Assembly: GCF_000611645.1 (NCBI RefSeq)
Contig: NW_014013547.1
Span: 1-27,878, forward strand
Direction: 5' to 3'
Length of the DNA stretch: 27,878 nt
Source of the DNA: Monoraphidium neglectum
Lineage: Eukaryota; Chlorophyta; Chlorophyceae; Sphaeropleales; Selenastraceae
Below, in pieces: positions 10,801 to 19,330 of this stretch. The position numbers and the translations under genes were made by a program. The number at the start of each line of letters is the position of its first letter. Within the stretch, counting starts at the first letter, position 1. The notes beneath the pieces are model-generated. The model saw only the letters and a program-made list of their open reading frames with translations, was not told the origin of the DNA and made no database searches.

Positions 10801-13800
10801 TGGCGAGCGTGCGTGCGTGCGTGAGTGCGGCAGCAATCTGTCGCACCTCCGCGTTGGCGGCTGCCAGGCGCTCTGCCAGTACCCTGGCTTCCCGCTGGGC
10901 GTCTTCCAGCGCGCCCTGCAGCGCCTGCGGTCAACAAAAGGCAGGGGGCCGGCCGGGGGCCGGTGGAGAAGCAGGCGCTGCAGTCGGTCCGGGAGATTCC
11001 GCTGCACCTGGGCTTTCATTCTTCGCAACCCGACAAGCACTCGGGTTTGCAAGCCGATGCGGATGCATACAACACAATCACTCCAGGAAGTACGAGAAGT
11101 TGTAAAATCTGGAATGGTGACTGCAGACCTGCCCCATCTGTTCCCCACCCTCGTTTTTGATCGAGACTCTTAAGTGCCGCCGGCTGCGCGCCCCCACACA
11201 CCTGCTGCTGCGCCTCCCCCGCCGCGCGCGACGCGAGCGCGCCCGCCGCCTCCGCCAGCGCGGCCGCGCCGTCCTGCAGCCGCGCCTCTAGCAGCTCGCA
11301 CGCATCCTTGGACTCCTATTGATGGGTCCGAGGCAATCGCGACGGGCCGCATGATGCAACGAGGTTGGTGACCAAGAGGCAGATCACGGTTGTTTTGGAG
11401 CTTTGTGTTGTGTGATGGATAGGTATTGTCATGAGGACGCAGTATGCAGGGAGTAGCAGGTGGGGTCGTCATAAAGGCACTGGACCTGCCCTCCAATTGT
11501 GGTGAATCAGAGGCTGCTGGGCAGTTGGGATCTCCCCGCATGTGCCGCGCGCGCAGAGCACAAGCTGCACACCGACCCCAACGCCGCCGCATCAGGGCGG
11601 CGCCGCGGCCGCCACGGCGTGGCGCAGCAGTGCACGGCGGGCGGCGCGTGTGTTTGCGCTGGCGGCCTCGCCTTGAGCTCCTGCTCAAGCCGCCGCTGCC
11701 GCCCCTCCGCCTCGGCCGCCCGCGCCGCCAGCGACTCGCAGCGCTCCTGCTCGCGCCGCAGCTGGCCCAGAAGCGCCTCCGCTTGCGCCTGATGGTTCGG
11801 GGCCCCGCGTAAACGCAGCCACAGGCGCGCCATCGCAGAGGGGCGGTTGGTTGGGAGGAGCGCTTGGATTCTGGAGAGCCCTGCACCACGGCTGCAGCAA
11901 ACATGGCAGGGGGCTGCTTAGGGCCGCGAGCGCGGCCGCGGGCGCGAGGAAAGCGGCGACGAGTCATGCAGGCCTGCGCAGCAGGCGCGTGAGGGCGCGG
12001 CGTGGCGGGCGCAGATGGCGCGGGGGCGCATGCGGGCGCGCACACCTGCAGCTGCGTGTGTGACGCGCTAGTGGCGTCCAGGTCAGCGCTGCTGAGCAGC
12101 CGCGCCTGGTTGGCGTCCTGGGAAACAAAAAGCAGTGCGGGGGGCGTTGCGGATATCTATATTCTCAGTTATAGGTCGCAGGCGGGCCTGCTGCTTGGTG
12201 GCGGTACTGACATCAGCGGCTGCGGCCTCTCCAATGGTGCCCAAGCGGCCTTTCGGGGGCAGACGCCAAACACGAGCGTTTCGTCCCACAGAGCTTGCTG
12301 CTGGCCAAGCCCACTCCAAGCACCGCCAAAGGCAGATTCCAACGCCCGTGCGGCAGCGCCCCTGCCCGCACCCGCAGCTGCCGCTGCAGCTCCTCCGCCC
12401 GCGCCTCCGCCGCCGCCGCGCCGCCCTCGAGCCGCCGCCGTGCGGCCTCGGCCTCCGACGCGCGCCGCTCCAGTGCTGCGGCCGCCGCGCGCAGCTTCAC
12501 CAGGTCCGACCGCTCGGCTTCCAGCTTCTCGGCGGCTTCCGCCACCCTCCTCTCGGCGCTGTCGCGCGATTCGGCGAGCTGCTCGCGCGCGGCGCTCGCG
12601 TCTGCGACTCGGTTTGCGGTGCGCCGGCGTCACAGGCCGGTGACTTGGGGCCCCTTCCCGATTGCTGACCGCAAGACCGCAAGCAGGCTTACCAGCAGAG
12701 CGAGCATGCAGACAAGGGCAGCTTCCCAGCAGCTGCAGCGCCAACCCCCTGGTCCCCCACCTGAGAGCTCCTGCTTCAGCCGCTTGATTATGCCGTGCAG
12801 CGCTGCCGCCTCTTCGCCTGCACGTGCGCCATGAAGCAAGGTCACTCAACGGCGTCGCCATTGAGCGCAGTGTCGGGGCACAGCCGCCCGCTGGGACTGC
12901 CGGCCAGGCAGCATGACATGCACCGGCGTCAAGCTTAAGTAACAGGCTCGTCATTACAGAGGTGGCGGCGCTGCCCATCCCTGCGTCGCCGCCCTCACCT
13001 GAAACCCCCGCCTCCGCCGCCGCGCCGCCCGCCGCCGCCGCCGCCCCCGCGCCATCGCCCGGCCCCGCCGGCGCCACGGCGGCGGCGGCCGCAGCGGCCG
13101 TGTCGCCGCGCGAATGCGCTTCATCCAACAAGAACTGCAAGTGCTCCGCGTCTGACGCCAGCCGCGACGCGCGCGCACGCGCCTCGTCCCTACGGGCGAC
13201 CCGGGCAAACACGGCAGCCGCGTCGGGTGCAGGGCGAGCCTACTTTTGGTGCGTGGGCCGTCGACCGCGGCCGAGCGCATGCATTTGGGGGCGTGGGCTC
13301 CTGGGGCGTTCAGCAGGTTGTGCGCCTGTGCGCCCGCTGCGCCTGCTTGCGCCAGTCTCGGGAGCGGGTCAAAGTCGCGAGGCGTGCGTTGCGGTGCCCC
13401 GCGCCGCTTGCCTCTCTGCAGCAGCGGCGCGCAGCTCGCCTTCCAGCTGCGCGTGCTCCTCCCTGGCCCGCGCCAGCGCCCGCGCCGCCTCCGACGCCTG
13501 AGGGGCGGGCGTGTCAAGGGGCGGCCGGAATTTCAGCGGTTGGGGTTCTAGCTGGCAGCCTGAGGCAGTGTCCCCTCCAGCGGGGAGTTGGGGCGTTGAC
13601 CTAGTCAAACAATGCCCCCCCCCCCCCCCCCCCCGACGCTGCTGGCGCTAGGCGGCGTGGCGCCGGCGGTCCCAACGGGCCCCTTCTGCCGGCCCCACGC
13701 ATGTCCAGCACCAAACGTCGCTCCTTCCCCTCCTGCGCCTCCACCCCTCAACCAAACAGCCGTCCCTTTTCCATCAGCTGGGCTCGCCCTCGTCAGCGGT

Positions 13801-16800
13801 CACGTGAACCAGCCACGCGGGGCCAGGCGCCACGCGCAGCCTCGACCGCTGCGCGCTCACCGCAGCGACCGCCGTGTCGACCTCCTGCCCCGCCGCTGCC
13901 CCCGCGCGCGCGTGCTGCACCTCCAGCCGCTGCAGCTCGAGCTGAAGCCGGGACACGTCCCTGGCCACCCCTGGGAGCAGAGCCGAGGACCACGGCACGT
14001 GTGGTGTGATATGGGTGAGGGGCGGACTGGGGTTGGGCGGCGTCACCGGGCCGGGGCGGCATTTGAAGCAGGGCGGGGGCCGGCGCGTCTGAGGAATGGC
14101 GGCGAGGGACAGAAGATGCCCGAAGGTTGAGGCTGACAGGCCGATCCCTCATGACCGCCGGGCGTTTGAAGCTGCCACGAGTCTCCCGCAGCTCCCAGTT
14201 GCTGCCTTTCAACCGCTCCGTGCTGCTTTGGCCAGGCGGCGTGCACCTCAAACATATGAGATTTTGCAACCCCCACGCGCCAAGAACAGAGCTGCGCCGC
14301 CCGAAGGCCGGCCGCGGCGCGGGGCGCACCCGCGTTTTCGCGCATCACGGCCCTCAGCCGCTCCTCCGCCTCCGCGCGCCCCCTCTCCGCGGCGCCCAGC
14401 GCCGCGCGCAGCTTCGCGCCATCAGAAGCTTCGCCCCGCAGCTGCGCCAGCTCGGACCCAAGGGCGTCGACCTGGGGCGGTTGGGGGGCGCCCGTGATTT
14501 CAAAGATGATTGCGGTGGTTTTTTCTGTGGTGGTTATCTACATTGGTGATCAAGGCAAATTGAGGTGATTGTTGCGACTGTGGCGTCGCTTATTGTGCTC
14601 GCTGTCAGACTGCACGGCTCTTGAGCTTCAGCCCGCCCGCTCTGCAAAGGCTCATGCCCACGGCCGGCCGCAGCGGCCCCAGCAGCGGCAGCGGGGGCCC
14701 TGATGTTTGCACAGACGGGACCGCAAAAGGCGTGGCCTCGCGCCGGCTGCTGCCCTTGCACCCCGAGCTGCCGCGCTTGTCGCCGCTTCGTCGAGTGCAG
14801 CCAAGCGGTCGCCATTCAGTCCCTGGCATATGCGGGGTTCCACCCCGTTTCCTTCCCACCTTAATTGCAGACCTTTGCACTGTGCGTTCATTGAGTGCTG
14901 CACCCCAATCAGCGAGCAACGCGCACGCACCACCCCTGACATCAGCACCGCCGCTATTGCCTCTTACACGCGCCATGTCCGCCAACCCTCCATATCGCGA
15001 CTCCCCCCTCGAATTGAATCGAGTGCCCAACTCGCCGAGCTGACCTTCCCAGAGGCGCCCTCACCTGCTTGGGCAGCACATCCGCCATCCCTCGCTGATG
15101 TCAGCGCCGTCGCGCTGGCCTCCTTCACCCCACCCACCCAACCAAACGGCCTCAGGGGCGCCCGCACCTGCATGTTGAGGACAAGCCCTACCCCCGTGCT
15201 GATGTCAGCGCCGCCCCCTTCCCCTGCACCGCTCAACTCGCACCCCGCCCACGCAACCCCCCCCCTTAAACCCTCCACCCAAGGGGCGCCCGCACCTGCT
15301 TGTTGAGCGCCAGCACAACCTCCTCGCTGACATCAGCGCGCCGCTCCAGCGCCAGCCGGTCGACGTCCGGCCCCGCCCCTAGGCGCCCAGCCAGCCGCGC
15401 GATCTCCGAGTCCCGCGCCGCCACCGAGCGCCGCGCGGCCTCCAGCGCGGCGGAGAGCTCCAAGGCCTGGGTGGCGAGTGACGTGCGGCGGTGACAAAGG
15501 GCAGTGACACAGGGGGGAAGACAAGCGACGGTGACACGGGGCGGTGACCCTCGCGGTGACACTCAGGGGTGGCACGCCGCGGCGATACGCCGCCGCGGCA
15601 CACAGCGGTGACGCGGCCCCAATACAGGAACCAGGCTGGCTGAGAAGCGGGGCGATGCTCAACGCCATCAAGTCGGTGAGCTTCGAAAGGGACGTGCAAC
15701 GCCGGTGGGGACAGCAAGGGGGCGAGCTGGTGCGCCACGGCTGCACGGTACGCAGAGGGCCGCGCGTGCTTGGCTGTGTTTGTGGACCGCCCCGGACCCA
15801 CACCCGCACCTGCTGCTCGCGCTCCTCCAGCTGCCGCTGCAGCGACTCGATCCGCGCGTCGGCTGCCCGCTGAAGCTCCAGCATCGCCGGCGCCGGCCGG
15901 GCCCGCCGCACGGGCGAGGCGGCTGCGCAGGGCAGGGGCGAAGAAGTCGCAAGTCGCACAGCAGATTTGGGCCGCCGCCGCATGCTTCCGGCGTGGCCGA
16001 GCGCTGCACATGCATGCGCCACGTCAACCCACAGCTGCCGGCAGTCCAGCTTCAGCGAAACGCCCTCCAGCCTGGAAAACAACCTATCCACATGCAGAAA
16101 CGCCATGAAAGCAGCTGTGCCCACCTATAGCCTTGGGCTGCACGATCTTCAATGAGTCGTCGATGGGCTCAGTCACGCCCCCCTTGGCGCGCCGCTCCCC
16201 GAGCTTGATGAGCTCCGCCACCCGCTTTTTGAGGCCTGCATTCTCTCGCTCCAAGGAATCATACCTTGGCGGATTGGCATACCGTAGGATTTGATGGGTG
16301 GGCGGCCGAAGCGTCGAGGGAGGCGCAGCGGGGCTGGAGGCGTGGCGCGGCCACGGCGCGAGGAGCAATTGAGGGGCGCACGGCGGGCGCGCGACTGGGC
16401 GCGCGAAGCAATGGCAATTCTGGTGACATGCCCGGCGGCGGCGACTGGGGGAGGAGCGCCGCCGCGGCCGCCGCGGCCGGCGCCCTGCGCTCCGCTGCTC
16501 ACCGCCCGACCGCCTGCGCCTTCCAGTACGTCAGCTCCGCCACGCGGTCCTCTAGGCGCTTCGCGGTCGTGTAGGCGTCGCGCTGGGGGGGTCGGCGCAC
16601 AGCAGGTGCAGACTCACGCGCGGCACCATTTCAGTTTTTTCGCAATTCGCGCCGGAGCTGTGCAGGTTCAGCTGTGCATGAGCAGCCTGCAAGATTCACA
16701 TCCGCCACGCAGTTGCTTGCCGCTGCGCTGAAGCGCGCTGGAGCCGTGCGGTCGCGCTGCTTTGCCGGAGCGGGGAGCTGGCGGGCTGACTTGTCGGCGG

Positions 16801-17327
16801 GAGCGCACCCGCAACGCCTCTGCCTGCTCGCCGGCCTGTATGAGCTGTGAGTGCAGCGCGCTGTTCTCATTGGCGAGCCGGGTGCAGTCCTGCTTGACGA
16901 TCTCGAGCTGAGCGGGGGCGGGTGCGGTTACGCACGGCGGGCCCCGCGGGCGCGGGCGAGGGTTTGAATGCGTGCACCAGCTGTTGGCAGCGTCAGGGCG
17001 CGTAAGACGCGTGTGCGACGACCTGAGGGTTTGACATAGGCTGTGACGTTCATCCCCGCTGCTGTTCAGATAGGTACATGCAGCGGCGCAATCGGCGCAG
17101 CACGGCACGGTGCCGCTCACCTTGGTGTTGAACGCCGAGATTTCCTGCGCATACTTTGCCGACTGGAGTTTGACACTGCGATAGCTGTCCGTCGTCCGTA
17201 CAAGGTCTTCGACTAGTTTTACAACCAGCGGGGCAGAGGCCGCGTCCAGCCTTTCGGTGTAGTTCAGGGCCTCCAGCTTCCGCCGCAAGAGAACAAGACT
17301 CCGTTCATCCATCATGCTTAAGGACAT
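3917..17327 (-). CDS. BLD10: BLD10/CEP135 centriole cartwheel protein, 32 exons
   Basis: Coiled-coil protein of the centriole/basal-body cartwheel. In Chlamydomonas, Bld10p sits at the spoke tips and is required for basal-body assembly. Exons 5' to 3': 17121-17327, 16809-16907, 16503-16582, 16125-16264, 15810-16003, 15296-15466, 14330-14471, 13861-13970, 13412-13497, 12999-13189, 12761-12817, 12372-12601, 12046-12117, 11672-11788, 11202-11315, 10847-10924, 9980-10620 (contains the N gap), 9574-9708, 9229-9369, 8810-8974, 8435-8533, 8113-8169, 7836-7916, 7597-7668, 7211-7342, 6611-6787, 6173-6310, 5619-5735, 5108-5209, 4656-4744, 4336-4420, 3917-4129. Phases agree at every junction; 24 of 31 introns are phase 0. 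If the gap flanks are overlapped, the sum is 1,376 codons including TGA, somewhat shorter than the 1,640 residues I recall for Chlamydomonas Bld10p. Start: ATG at 17327, with in-frame ATGs at 17315 and 17312 as alternatives. Nearly all of the protein is Ala/Glu/Arg-rich coiled coil. Weakest points: donor of exon 14, acceptor of exon 5, and exon 17. Confidence 0.9.
4754..4803. repeat. TG microsatellite in BLD10 intron 29, acceptor side
   Basis: Plus-strand TG repeats with one interruption (TAAGAG), ending in CG dinucleotides. On the transcribed minus strand this is a CA tract ending 9 bases from the intron's acceptor. Confidence 0.9.
5014..5104. repeat. CA microsatellite in BLD10 intron 29, donor side
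   Basis: About 90 bases of interrupted CA repeats on the plus strand. On the transcribed strand it is a GT/GTAT tract that begins almost at the splice donor. Confidence 0.9.
5736..6172 (-). other. BLD10 intron 27 with GC donor
   Basis: Exon 27 ends in LLDLQ, and the family sequence continues as AYERQV, which opens exon 28. The base pair after the CAG of exon 27 is GC (CAG|GCGAGA), and no GT nearby would keep the junction. The intron ends CACCAG. Phase 0. Confidence 0.75.
5758..5800. repeat. TG microsatellite in BLD10 intron 27
   Basis: About 43 bases of TG with one CG interruption. On the transcribed strand it is a CA tract about 20 bases from the acceptor of exon 28. Confidence 0.9.
10122..10483. 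other. Assembly gap (362 N) inside BLD10 exon 17
   Basis: The 42 bases just left of the gap (10080-10121) are identical to the 42 bases just right of it (10484-10525). Overlapping them gives an exon of 237 bases (79 codons) in phase with both neighbours. Keeping 362 N gives 641 bases, which is out of frame. The gap is therefore probably an unmerged contig overlap rather than missing sequence. Confidence 0.8.
11316..11671 (-). other. BLD10 intron 14, probable GC donor
   Basis: Exon 14 ends QELK with donor AAG|GCGAGG, and exon 15 opens ESKDACELL after acceptor AATAG. Phase 0. A GT donor about 42 bases further on (GCC|GTGCAC) is also in phase but would add 14 Pro/Ala/His-rich residues that break the coiled coil, so the GC donor is preferred. 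Confidence 0.55.
13190..13411 (-). other. BLD10 intron 9 with GC donor
   Basis: Exon 9 ends AAAER with donor AG|GCAAGC, the classic GC-donor context. Exon 10 continues DEARARASRLASD after acceptor CCGTAG. The junction is phase 2. No GT occurs before the frame closes at a TGA about 40 bases into the intron. Confidence 0.75.
13615..13634. repeat. Poly-C run in BLD10 intron 8
   Basis: Twenty consecutive C on the plus strand (G20 on the transcribed strand), in the intron between exons 8 and 9. Its length in the assembly may be unreliable. Confidence 0.9.
15053..15112 (-). repeat. Decayed copy of BLD10 exon 6 end plus donor (copy A)
   Basis: About 60 bases within intron 6 that resemble the true exon 6 end at 15286-15345: GCTGACATCAGCGAGG, then AAGCAG|GTGAGGGCGCC. 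One base is missing relative to exon 6 between the GAC codon and the donor (38 instead of 39), so the frame is lost. Confidence 0.7.
15156..15215 (-). repeat. Decayed copy of BLD10 exon 6 end plus donor (copy B)
   Basis: Second copy, closer to the true exon: GCTGACATCAGCACGG, then CTCAACATGCAG|GTGCGGGCGCC. Its 39-base spacing keeps the frame and reads ADIST-x(5)-VLNMQ against ADVSE-x(5)-ALNKQ in exon 6. The donor GT is intact at 15166-15167. Confidence 0.75.
15478..15612. repeat. GTGAC-rich segment in BLD10 intron 5
   Basis: Seven GTGAC pentamers (near 15478, 15491, 15504, 15531, 15544, 15556 and 15608) within 135 bases, mostly 13 or about 26 bases apart. This looks like a decayed 13-base minisatellite. 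Confidence 0.6.
16125..17327 (-). other. BLD10: BLD10 N-terminal conserved block (exons 1-4)
   Basis: This is the segment that identifies the gene. Exon 1 reads LRRKLEALNYTERL, then PLVVKLVEDLVRTTDSYR, then VKLQSAKYAQEI. It matches the CEP135/Bld10 N-terminus, where a K/R-L-x-x-L-x-Y start is followed by PLV-x-K-L-x-x-DLV-x-TT-(E/D)-S. Exon 2 carries RLANENSALHSQLI, like the family's RL-x-REN-x-x-L-x-x-EL. Exon 4 ends in a Lys/Pro-rich stretch (KIVQPKAI) leading into the basic, disordered start of exon 5 (RRRPKSAVRLA). In the human protein the N-terminal region binds microtubules; I infer a similar role here. Confidence 0.88.
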
Positions 17328-19156
17328 AAAAGCAATATGCCACCTGCCGGGCGCGGTCAGATATCAGATCAGGGCACCCGCCATTTGAGCTGGACATGAT
17401 ATCAAAATCATAGCGCCGGCATCATCGACAAATACCTCTGGTGGTGGAGTCGTGCTTAGGGTGGCAGCTTTGGACTGGCTAGGGAAGCTGCCGCTGGTGT
17501 CACTGTTTGAATCTGCGACACGTGTAGCGCAGAGGTGTGTGCGTGGGTGGGCACTGCCGATGTCAAGCCATAATGCATGCGCTCACGCATGATTTAACCA
17601 CCCATTCCGCTGCTACTGCAGTGCAGTGGAGGGTCAGGACGGGCGGTTTGTCATGGCTGTCGGTGCGACTTGCAACGCGGCTTAGCCCTGGTTGTTTGCA
17701 GTCCTGCCTGGATGGGTTTGTGCTGCAATTGCATTGCCCATGTGCAGGACTTCAGCATGACTTTCTGGTTATGCTCCGTGCATAGGTTGCACCTGTTTGG
17801 TTCATCTGCATTTATGATAGAAGGCATCAGAAAATTCTGCACTGCCATACTGTATTGTACAGCACTGCTGCACACATCACCTGCACAATGGGGCCGCAGT
17901 GCTGCGCGTAACTGCCAGTACACCCACCATACAAGCCCCAGCACAAGCACAGAAGGATCTTGTTTTAGACAGAGCGTTGATTTTGCATGACCCCAGCATT
18001 CTGACCGCACGTGTTGTGGCCTGCAGTATGCCCCCTAGGTTGAACTTCAACCCATCCTTGAATGATGGGTTGTGCGCAGGCATCCTGCTCGTCGACACGC
18101 GAAGTGGTGCATGACACCCCAGCAGGGAACAGCAGGCCCGTTGGCTTTGTACAAAATGAATCACTGAGATAATCCACAAGCTCTTCTACATGATTACAGA
18201 ACCTGAGAGCAGTGTCACACATGCGAGTGAAACCTCCGGAATGGATGGCGTGAATAGATGGCGATGGAGTTACTGAGGCATTGTACACAATATTTCGAAC
18301 ATTTTTCTCTCAAGCGTTGAGTGATCAGTTGGCTGACCATTTGTTTTTCTGGGGAATCGTCTGCCCGAAGTGGGCTTGCAAATGGAGGCGGGGGAGTACC
18401 AGAGCATCCCAAACTTCACGCAAGACTCAGCTCTATGCGGCATCAGGTTGCTTGGACAGAGCCTGCAGGGCTTGGAGCGAGTGCGTCAAGCCCGTGCTCC
18501 CGAATGCTGCAGCACAGCGGAGGATGAGGGCAAGCCGCCATCACCGAGCAGCACCACCCAACATCAGCCCGCCCCATGGGTCCGTCATCACCAGGCACCA
18601 ACGGTTGTGCAGCTTAAGGCACCGTTGGAAGGTGGGCGCAGCGCAGCAATGATGAGTGCATGCCTTCGCCAGGACTGTGCACACAGCAATAACAGCACTT
18701 CAGCAGATTTGCAGCCTGAACAACAACCTGTGATGCAAATTCCAGGGAGTGTTCAGCTTCGCAGTCATGCATGATGACCTTTCTTGTGCTGCTGCTTTCT
18801 TGCAAGCGCTCCGCAGAGTGCCCCCATGCATCTGCCGAGGCCATATCTGCAGCATTCAGCCCAATCGCCTGCGCCGGCATCAGGTCGCTGCCAGATGCGC
18901 TACGGCCAGGGTTCAGGGAAGTGATGTACGCCCAGCTCATCCGGCTAGGTGCGGCGGCACTGGTGGTGAAAAGCAGGTTTGGAAATGGGACGATCGCGGT
19001 ACCGTATTGCTGGGCAAAGAACGGCCAGGGGAGTCTGTGCTTGGCTTCGCCCTGCAGGTGGGAGGTCGTTTGGGCAACGTCAGATGTCATCGCAACTGCA
19101 TCAGTGAAGCAAGGGCGTGCCTAACAACCTTTTGTGACTTGCAATCAAGGCGCCTG
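17328..19156. other. Spacer between the divergent BLD10 and polyQ-protein genes
   Basis: Visibly lower GC than the rest of the window. It should hold the BLD10 promoter (next to 17327) and probably that of the plus-strand gene; I saw no clear core-promoter motif. A minus-strand set of fragments resembling the FAH family lies at 18003-19057 (separate entry). A plus-strand frame from ATG 18382 to the TGA before 18775 has ordinary composition but no support. Confidence 0.5.
18003..19057 (-). pseudogene. Possible FAH-family (FAHD1-like) remnant
   Basis: Four minus-strand segments fall in the order of the fumarylacetoacetate-hydrolase fold. (1) 18968-19057: LQGEAKHRLPW then QQYGTAIVPFPNLL, like the LQ-x-x-AK-x-x-LPW...T-x-x-P segment of FAHD1. 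(2) 18291-18341: NGQPTDHSTLERKMFEI, like NG-x-x-R-Q...T-x-x-M-I-F-x-I. (3) 18115-18202: VEELVDYLSD then PTGLLFPAGV, like the L-I-x-Y-x-S...PGD-x-x-x-TGTPAGV segment. (4) 18003-18062: KDGLKFNLGGI. Segments 2 and 3 join in phase through a GT-AG intron (18203-18288) after AT-ATT. Family members act on acylpyruvates or oxaloacetate with a bound metal. The metal-binding H-x-E...E region is not found and the TGT of the TGTP motif is absent, so I call it a remnant. The match is from memory and the whole call may be wrong. Confidence 0.28.
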
Positions 19157-19259
19157 ATGCCTTGCTTGCAAACACACGCAGGACGTGTTGCAGTCGAGCA
19201 GCTGCGCGCCAGCCACAAGCCCGCCGGCAGCACCAGCGTCTCCCAAGGTTTCAGGCGAC

Positions 19260-19330
<71 letters not shown>

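Noticed and set aside
9788..11173. Large open frames spanning the N gap on both strands
   Set aside because: They are open only because N codons hide stops; the supported coding strand and frame here is BLD10 exon 17.
11630..11671. Extension of BLD10 exon 14 to a GT donor
   Set aside because: In phase, but it adds Pro/Ala/His-rich residues that interrupt the coiled coil; kept as an alternative to the GC donor.
18382..18774. Plus-strand frame starting MEAGEYQSIPNF as a 5' exon of the polyQ gene
   Set aside because: Composition is ordinary but I could not join it in phase to the polyQ exon, and the ATG at 19157 gives a complete model without it.
18749..19156. Continuous plus-strand frame upstream of the polyQ exon
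   Set aside because: Although free of stops, it reads as Arg/Cys-rich shadow sequence and no ATG in it is better placed than the one at 19157.
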